A stretch of DNA of 64,000 nt, taken from the NCBI GenBank assembly GCA_016744295.1, contig JADGEQ010000012.1, positions 82,450-146,449 on the forward strand, given 5' to 3'. The position numbers and the translations under genes are program-made. The stretch comes from Desulfobacteraceae bacterium. Lineage in GTDB: Bacteria; Desulfobacterota; Desulfobacteria; Desulfobacterales; Desulfobacteraceae. Numbering within the stretch: position 1 is the stretch's first letter; each line of letters opens with the position of its first letter. The notes below the pieces were generated by a model, which did not search any database, was not told the origin of the DNA, and saw only the letters and a program-made list of their open reading frames with translations. Shown in pieces: positions 54,308 through 63,956 of the stretch.

Positions 54308-54958
54308 TTATGTGATTTTGAGAAAATCTGACAAGTCCGAAAACCTGTCAAAAATGAGGTCCGGCTTTGATGATATAATTTCATCCATACTGCCGTACCC
54401 ATAGCTCACAGCTGCCGTCATAATCCCGTTTTCTTTTCCGCCGGCAATGTCATAAACTCGGTCTCCCACCATGAGGGACCTTTCGGGGTCAAGGCTCTCG
54501 GATTCAATAATGTGGGCGATCAATTCTCCTTTATCCACAAGGCTGCCGTTTAATTCAGCACCGTATACCATATCAAAAAACTGGATAAGCTTGAAATGAT
54601 CCAGTATCTGTTCAGCAAAAACTCTGGGTTTTGAGGTGGCCAGATATATCCGAAATCCGGAATCTTTAATTCTTTCAAGGGATTTAGGGATTTCCGGAAA
54701 AACAATATTCTCGAATATCCCAATCTTAGAAAATCGTTTCCGATAATTGGCAAGCGCCAGATCAAGTTTATCGTCGTCGGCTGTATTCAAGAGGTGGGAA
54801 AAAGAGTCCCGTAGGGGAGGTCCGATACACCAAGTGAGGTTATCGGCTTCGGGTACCTGGACATCAAAATGTTCCAGTGAAAATTGAATACACCGGGTGA
54901 TGCCGACTTTGGGATCTGTCAGGGTACCGTCCAGATCAAATAAAATATTCTCAATCAT
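54308..54958 (-). CDS. HAD hydrolase, phosphoglycolate-phosphatase-like
   Basis: 216 aa, ATG 54958 with GGGAA. HAD motifs: LFDLDGTLTDP, TSKPR with cap domain C1 of the Gph/PGMB type, and MVGDRVYDIAGGKENG. Members remove phosphate from phosphoglycolate or pyrophosphate. Transcribed away from the sigma-54 activator gene, and outside the attC array. Confidence 0.9.
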   Translation of the reverse strand: MIENILFDLDGTLTDPKVGITRCIQFSLEHFDVQVPEADNLTWCIGPPLRDSFSHLLNTADDDKLDLALANYRKRFSKIGIFENIVFPEIPKSLERIKDSGFRIYLATSKPRVFAEQILDHFKLIQFFDMVYGAELNGSLVDKGELIAHIIESESLDPERSLMVGDRVYDIAGGKENGIMTAAVSYGYGSMDEIISSKPDLIFDRFSDLSDFLKIT

Positions 54959-55055
54959 TTTTTATTCCCTATTCCATTAGGATGAGAAAGGCCTCGTTAG
55001 ATAATTTTCTTGGCGTTGCGTTATCAGGTCCGACCCAAATTGTCTATAAATTCAG

Positions 55056-56642
55056 TCATGACAGAGTAATGTTCTTTTTTATGCGGTTTTTACCAAATGT
55101 AATATCCAGTTTGCGCATGCGGTGTCTTAATGTACCAGGGTTAATGTCAAGTAACTTAGCAGCTCCGTTTTTTCCCTCTACTTTTCCACCTGATATTTTA
55201 AGAGCTGAGCAGATATGATTTGCCATGGCTTTATCGAGATTCATTGATTCGGGCCTAGTTGGAAGGTCCGGCAGTTCGTTGAGTATTTTGTCTGAAAAAT
55301 GAATTCCTCTAAAATTCAGGGGCTTATTCTGATTAAGAATCAAAGCACGCTCTACAGCGTTCTCGAGTTCCCGGACATTACCAGGCCAATGGTATGATAA
55401 AAGTGTATCAATGGCATCAACAGGCAGGACTGGTGAAGCAGATAGTCTCATTTCACGTGTTTTCTTTATAATAAAATGATTGACAAGGGGTACTATATCC
55501 CTTTTTCTTTCCCGCAGTGGAGGGATGATCACAGGGAATACCTGAAGCCGGAAATAAAGATCTTCCCGGAATTTACCCTGCTTTACCATGGATTCAAGGT
55601 CGCTATGTGTAGCGGCAATAACCCTGATATTAAGTTTAATCGGGTCTGTTCCGCCAACTCTTTCAATTTCTTTTTCCTGCAACACCCTAAGGAGTCTCAC
55701 CTGAATTTCCAGTGGGAGTTCTCCAATTTCATCAAGCAAAATAGTGCCGTTATCTGCTCGTTCGAATCGCCCGTATTTTTTGGAAATGGCACCTGTAAAT
55801 GCCCCTTTTTCATGACCGAACAACTCGCTATCCATTAACGCCTCGGGAATGGCACCGCAGTTGACCGTAACAAAGCGGTTTTTCCGACGCGGAGAAATAT
55901 TGTGAACAGCCCTTGCTATCAGCTCCTTTCCTGTTCCGGTTTCACCTAAAAGCAGCACAGGGCTTTTAAGCGGAGCTACCTGCTGAACCAGGTCCATAAC
56001 ACCCTTCAATCCAAAATCTGATCCTATTATCTCTTTACCCGTTGCACTTTGAAGTTCATCTTGCAGGAACCGGTTATCATCGGAAAGACGCTCTTTGAGT
56101 TCAAGAAGATCCAGATATCTAAGACTATTTGAAAGCGCGATGGTAATTGGCTTTTTCAACAAAAACAACAATTCAAGGTGTTCTTTTGTGTAACTATTGT
56201 TGCCTTTGGCGTTGAGCGTTATACCACCGACCCAGCTTTCGTCTACCCCCAGGCGCATCGCAAGTGTGGATAACCTTGAATTATGGTGGCCCTTAAATAC
56301 ATATTTCAATGCCGGGTGCTCGTGGGTGTTACCTGCAATATACTCTTCACCAATTCTGCCGGAATCAATATACGCCTTGACTTCAGGTGGATATGTGGTT
56401 TTAAGGTTCAAACGCTTTCCACCGCTGTTGTCAGCCATGGCAATTGTTCTGGTTATTCCTGCAGGGTCATAGTAATGGAGATGTGCTTCAAATGAAGGTA
56501 TATCGGCTCTAATGTATGTGAATAAATGCCAAAGGGCTTGCTCTATTTTCAGACTTCCACAGATTCTTAGTGTGGCTTCACGGAAAAACTTATTTTTATC
56601 AACAGGCACTTTTTTTATTCCCCACCAGATAATATCTGACAT
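55056..56642 (-). CDS. Sigma-54-dependent activator (GAF-like, AAA, Fis HTH)
   Basis: 528 aa, ATG 56642; no clear ribosome-binding site. An N-terminal ~190-residue sensory domain (GAF-like) is followed by the AAA+ domain with Walker A GETGTGKELIA, the sigma-54 contact motif GAFTGA in HEKGAFTGAISKK, Walker B TILLDEIGELPLE and R-finger region. Fis-type HTH ends it (GKVEGKNGAA ... NPGTLRHRMRKL). Divergent from the MFS gene, which has a -24/-12 promoter, so it is surely the local activator. Confidence 0.93.
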   Translation of the reverse strand: MSDIIWWGIKKVPVDKNKFFREATLRICGSLKIEQALWHLFTYIRADIPSFEAHLHYYDPAGITRTIAMADNSGGKRLNLKTTYPPEVKAYIDSGRIGEEYIAGNTHEHPALKYVFKGHHNSRLSTLAMRLGVDESWVGGITLNAKGNNSYTKEHLELLFLLKKPITIALSNSLRYLDLLELKERLSDDNRFLQDELQSATGKEIIGSDFGLKGVMDLVQQVAPLKSPVLLLGETGTGKELIARAVHNISPRRKNRFVTVNCGAIPEALMDSELFGHEKGAFTGAISKKYGRFERADNGTILLDEIGELPLEIQVRLLRVLQEKEIERVGGTDPIKLNIRVIAATHSDLESMVKQGKFREDLYFRLQVFPVIIPPLRERKRDIVPLVNHFIIKKTREMRLSASPVLPVDAIDTLLSYHWPGNVRELENAVERALILNQNKPLNFRGIHFSDKILNELPDLPTRPESMNLDKAMANHICSALKISGGKVEGKNGAAKLLDINPGTLRHRMRKLDITFGKNRIKKNITLS

Positions 56643-56727
56643 ATTTAACAGATAATTAAAAAACTGTCAAATATATAGGATAAACTGTCGCATATCGAGG
56701 ATTCATTGAACAAGTGAATGCACCCTA

Positions 56728-56749
56728 CTGATATATTATATAGTATCAG
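56728..56749. promoter_or_regulatory. Candidate activator-binding dyad
   Basis: CTGATA and TATCAG are perfect inverted arms ten bases apart. It lies 23 bp upstream of the -24 element, close for an enhancer site. A direct repeat of AACTGTC further up (56662 and 56680 region) is an alternative site. Confidence 0.4.
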
Positions 56750-56772
56750 ATACTTAGCCATGGATATCTGGC

Positions 56773-56789
56773 TTGGCTCGATCCTTGCT
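56773..56789 (+). promoter_or_regulatory. Sigma-54 promoter of MFS gene
   Basis: TTGGCTCGATCCTTGCT has GG (56775-56776) and GC (56787-56788) exactly ten bases apart and matches YTGGCACGNNNNTTGCW at nearly all fixed positions. Transcription would begin near 56800, 40 bp before the ATG. Confidence 0.8.
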
Positions 56790-56839
56790 CATCGAATAAA
56801 AAGTTAGGATTAATTATAGTCTTTAATAAGGAGATATTT

Positions 56840-58105
56840 ATGCAATTGGTAAACAAAACAAAAATAGTGAACCCCATGGAACCTTTTGTAGCATGTATTG
56901 CTATATTGATAGCTGTTTCAACGGTTTTTATGACACAATCAATCTTTATCGAAATCTCAGATTCTTTTAATTTAGATATTGCCAAAACACGGTTTACGTT
57001 CAGCGTTGTTTCCATATTTTATGCCATATCTTTTCTGGTTTTTGGGCCTGCATCTGACAGATTAGATTTGCAAAAAATGTCTTCGATCGGGTTATTCTTT
57101 TTGGCAACTGGGGTTTTTGTTGCATCAATGGCAGGAAGTTTTAACAGTTTTATTATAAGTATGGCATTTATAGGGACTTGCGCTTCGGCAGTTGCAGCTT
57201 CAATGTTTCCATATATGTTGAAAATTGCACCGGAAGAAAAACAAGGTATCTATCTGGGATCAATTGTTGCGGCTTCAACAACAGGGATGGTGATCGGTAG
57301 ATTTTCAGCTGGTATTATGACGTCCTACTGGGGCCTTGAAAATACGTTTAAAATCATAGCAATTACTATTTATATCTTTAGCCTGCTAACAACGATTGTT
57401 TTAAATGGCAAAAAATTTAATCCGGTACAACAATCCGGCGAAATATATTCCAAATCATATCTGAAGGCTTTAAAACTATTGATTTCTCCAAAATTGCTAT
57501 CGTTGTTGATGACCGGTTTTTTTCTGTTTTTCGGATTTCTTGGAATGGTTACGTTTCTAACATTCAGATTAACCAGCTCCCCCTTTTACTTTACATCTGC
57601 TGATATTGGCTGGATAAGCCTTGCAGGCCTAACAGCATTGATAGGCTCTCCATTGTCGGGATTGCTCGCTAAGAAAACAGACGCTTTCAAAATTTTGACC
57701 ACATCACTTAGCCTCTGCATAATATCTGTTCAGCTTATGGGCTGGATTCCTTTAGTATTACCGGTTTGTACTGGAATATTTTTACTCTTTTTAGGAGTCT
57801 ATTTATGCCAACCATTGATTTTTTTATTGATAAGTCAGAAAATTCCTCAAACGTATATTGGAACAGCCTCCTCCTTTTATATTTTATTTTGTATTGGGGG
57901 AGGGAGTGTTTCATCTGTTCTTCTGGGGCCGGTATGGAAGTTGTTTGGTTGGCAAGGTGTAACTTTAATTTGTACTGGTTCATTGGCGATTGCTATTGCA
58001 CTCTGCATTTATGCCAAAAACAAAAATGAAGAAAAAATAACGCATTCCGCACCGGTTTTGGGTGCTGTGCAAGCAAACGAAAGTTTAAATCCTTTCCACG
58101 ACTAA
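56840..58105 (+). CDS. MFS transporter
   Basis: 421 aa, ATG 56840 with AAGGAG. Twelve hydrophobic segments; between TM2 and TM3 GPASDRLDLQKM matches the MFS loop signature (G-x-x-x-D/R pattern). The second half begins after a ~30-residue loop (NGKKFNPVQQSGEIYSK). Family of drug/metabolite exporters; substrate unknown. Controlled by the divergent sigma-54 activator through the promoter at 56773. Confidence 0.9.
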   Translation: MQLVNKTKIVNPMEPFVACIAILIAVSTVFMTQSIFIEISDSFNLDIAKTRFTFSVVSIFYAISFLVFGPASDRLDLQKMSSIGLFFLATGVFVASMAGSFNSFIISMAFIGTCASAVAASMFPYMLKIAPEEKQGIYLGSIVAASTTGMVIGRFSAGIMTSYWGLENTFKIIAITIYIFSLLTTIVLNGKKFNPVQQSGEIYSKSYLKALKLLISPKLLSLLMTGFFLFFGFLGMVTFLTFRLTSSPFYFTSADIGWISLAGLTALIGSPLSGLLAKKTDAFKILTTSLSLCIISVQLMGWIPLVLPVCTGIFLLFLGVYLCQPLIFLLISQKIPQTYIGTASSFYILFCIGGGSVSSVLLGPVWKLFGWQGVTLICTGSLAIAIALCIYAKNKNEEKITHSAPVLGAVQANESLNPFHD

Positions 58106-58354
58106 AGTGTTTTTGGAGGGGCAGATCGGTAGGCGCGATTGATTTTTCACATCCGACACCCACCAAATCTCAGCTTAAGATACGCATATGCCACTGAAAG
58201 AATAAGTTTCTTATCCTATATATCAGTTAGAAGAATCAAAGACTCCCCTTGATTTTTAGGGGAGATAAAGAAATAGCTCCGCCCTTTCCATTACTATGGA
58301 TCGCAGTGAGATAAAAAACTAAGTAATTCTTATAGGGAAAACCGGGAAAAAGCA

Positions 58355-58390
58355 ATCGGGTAAAATCGGAAATTTCAGATTTTACCCGAT
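58355..58390. repeat. Perfect 13-bp inverted repeat
   Basis: ATCGGGTAAAATC and GATTTTACCCGAT flank a 10-bp loop (GGAAATTTCA). No T run follows, so a simple terminator is doubtful. It lies in the ~490-bp gap (58106-58597) between the MFS gene and the next operon, in which nothing else is seen. Confidence 0.7.
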
Positions 58391-58597
58391 CATCCCCAAA
58401 ATAGCGGGTTTATATTAAAATGCTCAGGCGTAGGTGAATATATTCATATTTCCTTTGCTTAATAATTATTTTTTCTTTATGATTGAACTCAAAGATCCTA
58501 TTATTTGGACCTACTTTCAAAATTCGCAGTTCTCCTTTTTAAACAACAGACACAAAGGATTGTTTTCAATTTCATTTTAAAACTTAAGGAGATTAAC

Positions 58598-59647
58598 ATG
58601 AATTGTTTTTGGCAAAGACGAAGCGCTTTAAAATTAATCTTCTTTGCTTTTCTTCTCGTCTCTTTTTTAATCCAACCCTCAGGTGCAGCGGGCAAATTTA
58701 AAACCATTATTTTATTAGAAACAATGGATGTAAAAGTAGTAATAGATCGCTCTCACTGGTTTCAAGTCCAAATGAAGGAACTGGGATATAAAGAAGGGAT
58801 CAACATGGAATTGATTATTTTAAAAGCAAAAGGGAACTATCCACTTGCTGAATCTCTTTTAAAAAATGTTTTGGAAAAAAGAAAACCCGACTTAGTTCTA
58901 AGCAATGCTACGCTGGCTTCACAAGCAGCTAAAAAACTTCTTAAAGGTACAAATATCCCTCAATTATTTTTCACAGTCGCAGATCCGGTTGGTGCAGGAC
59001 TTGTTGAAAGCATTGGACCGTCTACAGGAAAAAATATTACTGGCAGAGTTCATAATATAACAAGAGAAACAAAAGTTAAATTAGTTCTTCGATTGATTGG
59101 GGCCCAAATAAAAACTCGGCCCATTCGTTTTGGATACATCCATTCAAACTATTCATCATCAATGGGTGATTTGAATGAATTAGAAAAAATTGCCAAAAAA
59201 AATAAAGATATCACTTTTATTCCATACGAAATTGAATACAAAGACTTTCCAGAAAATATAGACTACATGTTAAAGGAAATGTCAAAAGGGTTAAAACAGC
59301 TTGACGGGAAGATTGATTTTTTATGGGAACCGTTGGGCCCTTTTGCCGAGAGCATAAAATATAACGAAATATTAAAACAAGAAGCAACTGTGCCTGTTGT
59401 TTATGGCGTCAATAGAGATAGTTTACAAATCGGTGCACTAATTAATATAGAACCGGATGCAGAAGCAGAAGGCAGAGAAGTCGGCCTGTTGGCAGATCGT
59501 ATATTGAATGGCGAAGCCCCTGGAGATATCCCTGTGATTCCACCAATAAAATTTAATTTAGGGGTCAATCTGACAACTGCCCAAAAAATGAATATTGTCA
59601 TCCCCCCGGATATTTTAAAATTAGCAAAAGGAAATATTTTTCATTAG
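58598..59647 (+). CDS. ABC-type substrate-binding protein (TrpX-like)
   Basis: 349 aa, ATG 58598 with AAGGAG. A signal peptide (LIFFAFLLVSFLIQPSGA) directs export. KFKTIILLETM, GINMELIILKAKGN, LFFTVADPVGAGLVES and VPVVYGVNRDSLQIGALI match the ABC_sub_bind (PF04392) family, whose TrpX members bind tryptophan or other aromatic compounds. No permease or ATPase gene follows; a histidine kinase starts nine bases later. So it may deliver ligand to the sensor rather than to a transporter. Confidence 0.85.
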   Translation: MNCFWQRRSALKLIFFAFLLVSFLIQPSGAAGKFKTIILLETMDVKVVIDRSHWFQVQMKELGYKEGINMELIILKAKGNYPLAESLLKNVLEKRKPDLVLSNATLASQAAKKLLKGTNIPQLFFTVADPVGAGLVESIGPSTGKNITGRVHNITRETKVKLVLRLIGAQIKTRPIRFGYIHSNYSSSMGDLNELEKIAKKNKDITFIPYEIEYKDFPENIDYMLKEMSKGLKQLDGKIDFLWEPLGPFAESIKYNEILKQEATVPVVYGVNRDSLQIGALINIEPDAEAEGREVGLLADRILNGEAPGDIPVIPPIKFNLGVNLTTAQKMNIVIPPDILKLAKGNIFH

Positions 59648-59656
59648 TGAAATGAC

Positions 59657-61657
59657 ATGAAACTTCAATCTAAGATATTAATTATTATCATTCCGCTTGT
59701 ACTTCTTTCTCTTTTAGGACTTGGTTTATGGTCTTTTAATGAGGCTAAAAAAAGTACATATCAGAGCAATTATCGTTATCTACGCATTGTTCTTGAATCT
59801 TATACGACTGAAACACTACACCAAAATTACCAACTACTCAAAGAGGCCAAAATGGATCAAGTGGCATCTTATGTAGAGAGTTACAAGAAAGATTCAATAA
59901 ATAAAGCCCAAAATTTAGCAACAATCAGGGGGGGGCATCTTTTTGTTTTCAATGAATCCGGAAAATTAATTTTTTGTACTCAAAATCAGGATTCAGCCAA
60001 TATTGAATCATCGTGGAATAAAATATCAAAAAAAATAGTGACTGAAAATTCGGCAGAAATTATAAAGGGCTATCTTGATAGAAAACCTTATGACGATGTC
60101 TATGTTGCACAATATTTTAAGCCATGGGGTTGGGTGGTCTTCTATAGCATTCCCAATGAAGATGTCAGTGTATTAGTAAATAGAATACGGTTTATTACTT
60201 TGGGAATTAGTCTTTTGTGTGCCTTGGCCAGCTCTTTTTTGATTTTTATATTTTGTAAAAAATATCTTTTAAGGCCCATTGCCAAACTTAAAGATGCAGC
60301 GCAGAGCATTGCTAACCATGAAAATATTGAAACCATCTCAGTAAATTCAACAGATGAACTTGGATTATTGGCCAGAAGTATGGAAACCATGTCAAAATCC
60401 ATTAATCTCTATCAAACTGAACAAAATAAGACTGAAACAGCACTGATCGAAAAGCATGAAGAATTGCAAAAAAGCCAGTTGGACTTAAAACGGTATCAGG
60501 ACTCTTTAGAACAACTGGTTGAAGAGCGAACTGGTGAACTAAGGAAGAGCGAAAAAAAATATCATGACTTGTACGACAATGCGCCGGATATGTTCGCTTC
60601 AGTTTGCGGAAAAACAAAGACTATCCTTGAGTGCAATGAAACATTAGCCAATACATTAGGTTATAGCAAAGAAAAAATTATTGGTGGTTCAATTTTTGAT
60701 ATATACACTCCTGATAGTGCTGAGTATGCAAAAGAAAAGGTGTTTCCCGTGTTCCTAAAAACGGGGACAATAGTTGAAGAAGAATTACAATTACAACGAA
60801 ATGATGGAAGTTCATTAAATGTGTCTTTAAATGTTTCAGCTTTTCGTGATGAGAGCGGAAACCTCCTAAGCAGCAGGTCTGTTTGGCGTGACATCACTGA
60901 ACGAAAGAAGATAGAAGTACAACTCCTTCAAGCTCAGAAAATGGAATCCGTGGGACAACTGGCTGGCGGTGTGGCCCATGAGATTAATAATCCCATAAAT
61001 GGCATTATGAATTATGCCCAGTTGATACAGGACAAAATAGGAGAAGCCCCCCCCCTGTCGGAGTATACATCGGAAATTATACATGAGACAGAACGTGTGA
61101 GCAAAATAGTAAAGAATCTTCTTGTTTTTGCCCGGCAGGAGAAAGAATCCCACAGCCCGGCAAGGATGAAAGATATTATCAATGATACGATGTCTTTAAT
61201 TCAGACGGTACTTAAACGGGATCAGATCACTTTGATCGCTGATATTTCAGAGGACCTTCCGAAAATAAAATGCCGGAGTCAGCAGATCCAGCAGGTTGTT
61301 ATGAATCTGATCACTAACGCCCGGGATGCTCTCAATGAGAAATATCCGGGTTTTGATGATAACAAAAAGATTGAACTTACATCCGTTTTTTTTGAAAAAG
61401 ACGGCAGGCGATGGATTCGCACTACTGTAGAAGACAGAGGCCTTGGCATTGCGCCAGATACCATGGAAAGGATGTTCGACCCCTTTTATACAACAAAAGA
61501 AAGGTCCGAGGGAACCGGATTGGGGCTTTCCATCAGCTATGGTATCGTGAAAGATCACCACGGAGAGCTGAGGGTTGAAAGTGAGCCTGGGCATTACACC
61601 CGGTTTCACATGGACTTGCCGGTGGACAATGGGTGGGACCTTCCATCTTCGCTTTGA
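59657..61657 (+). CDS. Sensor histidine kinase (Cache, HAMP, PAS)
   Basis: 666 aa, ATG 59657. TM1 (~7-27) and TM2 (~176-200) bracket a periplasmic Cache-like domain; HAMP (~200-255), coiled coil, PAS (~300-415) and the kinase core follow: His box QKMESVGQLAGGVAHEINNP, N-box MNLITNARDAL, G1 DRGLGIAPD, G2 GTGLGLS. ATP-dependent autophosphorylation on His is expected. It starts nine bases after the binding-protein gene, so the ligand-loaded binding protein probably docks onto its periplasmic domain, as in other binding-protein-coupled sensors. Confidence 0.92.
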   Translation: MKLQSKILIIIIPLVLLSLLGLGLWSFNEAKKSTYQSNYRYLRIVLESYTTETLHQNYQLLKEAKMDQVASYVESYKKDSINKAQNLATIRGGHLFVFNESGKLIFCTQNQDSANIESSWNKISKKIVTENSAEIIKGYLDRKPYDDVYVAQYFKPWGWVVFYSIPNEDVSVLVNRIRFITLGISLLCALASSFLIFIFCKKYLLRPIAKLKDAAQSIANHENIETISVNSTDELGLLARSMETMSKSINLYQTEQNKTETALIEKHEELQKSQLDLKRYQDSLEQLVEERTGELRKSEKKYHDLYDNAPDMFASVCGKTKTILECNETLANTLGYSKEKIIGGSIFDIYTPDSAEYAKEKVFPVFLKTGTIVEEELQLQRNDGSSLNVSLNVSAFRDESGNLLSSRSVWRDITERKKIEVQLLQAQKMESVGQLAGGVAHEINNPINGIMNYAQLIQDKIGEAPPLSEYTSEIIHETERVSKIVKNLLVFARQEKESHSPARMKDIINDTMSLIQTVLKRDQITLIADISEDLPKIKCRSQQIQQVVMNLITNARDALNEKYPGFDDNKKIELTSVFFEKDGRRWIRTTVEDRGLGIAPDTMERMFDPFYTTKERSEGTGLGLSISYGIVKDHHGELRVESEPGHYTRFHMDLPVDNGWDLPSSL

Positions 61658-61682
61658 ATAAACAAAAATCAAAGGAGTCATA

Positions 61683-63641
61683 ATGGGAATCATTCTTGTT
61701 GTCGATGATGAAAAAAGCATCAGGATGACGTTCAGGGAATTCCTTATGGGAGACGGCCATGAGGTGGACATTGCGACCACTGCTGATCAAGCTATTCCGC
61801 TTCTTAAAGCACGGGACTTTGATGTTGTGATTACGGATATAATCATGCCCCGTGTAAGCGGATTGGATTTGTTGAAGACCATATCCAAGATCAATTCTAA
61901 AACTAAAGTCATTATGATGACAGGGGAGCCGAATGTTGAAACATCAACCGAGTCACTGCGATTCGGTGCATTTGATTATCTGTTTAAACCCGTATCAAAA
62001 GAAAAGATTCTACATACCGTCTCAAATGCATTAAGAACCAAAAGACTTGAAGATGAAAAATCCCGGCTCGAACAAGAGAACCAAAAATATCAGGAGTCTC
62101 TTGAAGAACTTGTGAAAGAACGAACCCGGGAGCTGCGGAAAAGTGAAAACAATCTGCAGATGCTTCTGAATTCAATCCCGGTGGGGGTTGTCACGATTTC
62201 CCGGGATACCCATAGGATCAAATATGTAAACCCGGAGGCGGAAAAAATACTCGGGCTGCCCCAGGAGAAGATTATAGATTCAAAATGCTATGGATTTCTC
62301 TGCTCCTCAAAAAAGGGGGAAGGCCGGATTACCGATTGTGGAAAAACCGTTCATAATGAAGAAAGAATTATTTCCACCGCAACCCAGGGTAAGATTTCCG
62401 TTTTGGCCAACGTCATCCATATCAAGCTCGATGATAAGGAGTATATCCTTGAAAGTTTTGTCGATATTACCCAAAAAAAAGATCTTGAAAAGCAGCTCCA
62501 TCAAGCCCAGAGAATGGAAGCCCTTGGTACCCTGGCCGGCGGTATCTCCCATGATTTTAATAATATTCTTTCTCCGATACTCGGGTTCACACAACTGATT
62601 CTTGACGATGCAGAAAAAGGCTCGGAGATGGAAGATGACCTGAAAGAAATTTATACCGCTGGCAATCGAGCCAAAGAGCTGGTCAGGCAGATTTTGACAT
62701 TTGCAAGACAAGGGGAACAAGAATTCAGGCCTTTGAAGATAAGCCTTATTGCAAAGGAGGTGTTTAACTTCTTGAGATCTACTATTCCAACCTCTATAAA
62801 ACTGGATCTGGACATTGAGAGTGAGTCAAGGGTTTTGGCCGACCCTACATCAATCCATCAGATCTTCATGAATATCTGCACCAATGCCGCCCATGCAATG
62901 GGAAGCAATGAAGGAGAACTCAAGGTTCATTTGTTGAATTATGAACTATCGCAAAGACTGAATTTCAATGGATTTAGGCTATCCCCTGGCAATTATTTAA
63001 AAATTACAATTTCTGACACTGGAATCGGGATTCCGGAGGATCAGTTAAACACCATATTCGAACCTTACTTTACGACAAAAAAAATAGATGAGGGAACGGG
63101 TTTGGGGTTGTCGGTGGTGCACGGTATTATAAAAAAACATAACGGAGCCATCTTTGTTGAGAGTACCGTTGGAAAAGGAACAACTTTTATCCTTTACCTG
63201 CCGGTTGTAAAAAGGACTAATGGATATCAAAACAATGACGTGGAATCACTGCCCACTGGTTCAGAATCGATCTTGGTGGTTGATGATGAGCCGCCAATCG
63301 TGAAAATGGAAAGCCGTATTTTAAATTCCCTTGGCTATACTGTTTTAACCTGTACAAGCAGTTCTGAAGCACTACAGTGTTTCCGTTCAACCCCGGATGG
63401 GTTTGATCTTATTCTCACGGATATGACCATGCCTGGAATGACAGGGGATAAACTCACAGAAAATTTTAAAAAAATCAGGCCTGATATCCCCGTTATTTTA
63501 TGTACGGGATTCAGTAAAAAACTTGACAGTCAAAGTGCCAGGGATATTGGCGTTAATGCATTCATCAGCAAACCGGTTGCAAAGAATAAGTTGGCAAACA
63601 TTGTTAGAAAAGTTCTTGATGAAGTGAATAGTTCTGAATAA
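61683..63641 (+). CDS. Hybrid response regulator/histidine kinase
   Basis: 652 aa, ATG 61683 with AAAGGAG. Order: receiver 1 (VVDDEKSIR, phospho-Asp in VVITDIIMPRVSG), coiled coil, PAS (~155-270), His box QRMEALGTLAGGISHDFNN, N-box MNICTNAAHAM, G-boxes DTGIGIPED and GTGLGLS, then receiver 2 (VVDDEPPIV, Asp in LILTDMTMPGMTG). No membrane segment, so it is cytoplasmic. It lies 25 bp after the sensor kinase and probably receives phosphate from it through receiver 1. No DNA-binding output domain. Confidence 0.92.
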   Translation: MGIILVVDDEKSIRMTFREFLMGDGHEVDIATTADQAIPLLKARDFDVVITDIIMPRVSGLDLLKTISKINSKTKVIMMTGEPNVETSTESLRFGAFDYLFKPVSKEKILHTVSNALRTKRLEDEKSRLEQENQKYQESLEELVKERTRELRKSENNLQMLLNSIPVGVVTISRDTHRIKYVNPEAEKILGLPQEKIIDSKCYGFLCSSKKGEGRITDCGKTVHNEERIISTATQGKISVLANVIHIKLDDKEYILESFVDITQKKDLEKQLHQAQRMEALGTLAGGISHDFNNILSPILGFTQLILDDAEKGSEMEDDLKEIYTAGNRAKELVRQILTFARQGEQEFRPLKISLIAKEVFNFLRSTIPTSIKLDLDIESESRVLADPTSIHQIFMNICTNAAHAMGSNEGELKVHLLNYELSQRLNFNGFRLSPGNYLKITISDTGIGIPEDQLNTIFEPYFTTKKIDEGTGLGLSVVHGIIKKHNGAIFVESTVGKGTTFILYLPVVKRTNGYQNNDVESLPTGSESILVVDDEPPIVKMESRILNSLGYTVLTCTSSSEALQCFRSTPDGFDLILTDMTMPGMTGDKLTENFKKIRPDIPVILCTGFSKKLDSQSARDIGVNAFISKPVAKNKLANIVRKVLDEVNSSE

Positions 63642-63909
63642 GGATTTTTAAGATAGTAAAAAACCGGCTATATTGTCTATCATTATGGGGTTTGGGCTGA
63701 AAAATAAAGGCGTTCGCTAGTTTTTTAAAGGCTCAGTCCAGATGAAATCTTGAGAAAATGTGTAGGTACTGACTATCATCTGCTTGGGCTTGATCTCCAG
63801 GATAAAAATATCTGATCAATTTTCCCAGGGCCTTCCCTGTAACTCCTCACCTCATATTGTCGTATATAATCGTGTTGTCAAAATCCGTAATTTCTCCAAG
63901 CCCAAACGC

Positions 63910-63946
63910 AAAAAGCCCTATCACGAAAATCGCGATAGGGCTTTTT
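63910..63946 (-). terminator. Terminator of the rRNA operon
   Basis: AAAAAGCCCTATC and GATAGGGCTTTTT form a perfect 13-bp stem with a short loop. It follows the 5S rRNA gene on the minus strand. The 270 bp before it (63642-63909) show nothing else. Confidence 0.9.
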
Positions 63947-63956
63947 GAAGAATAAT

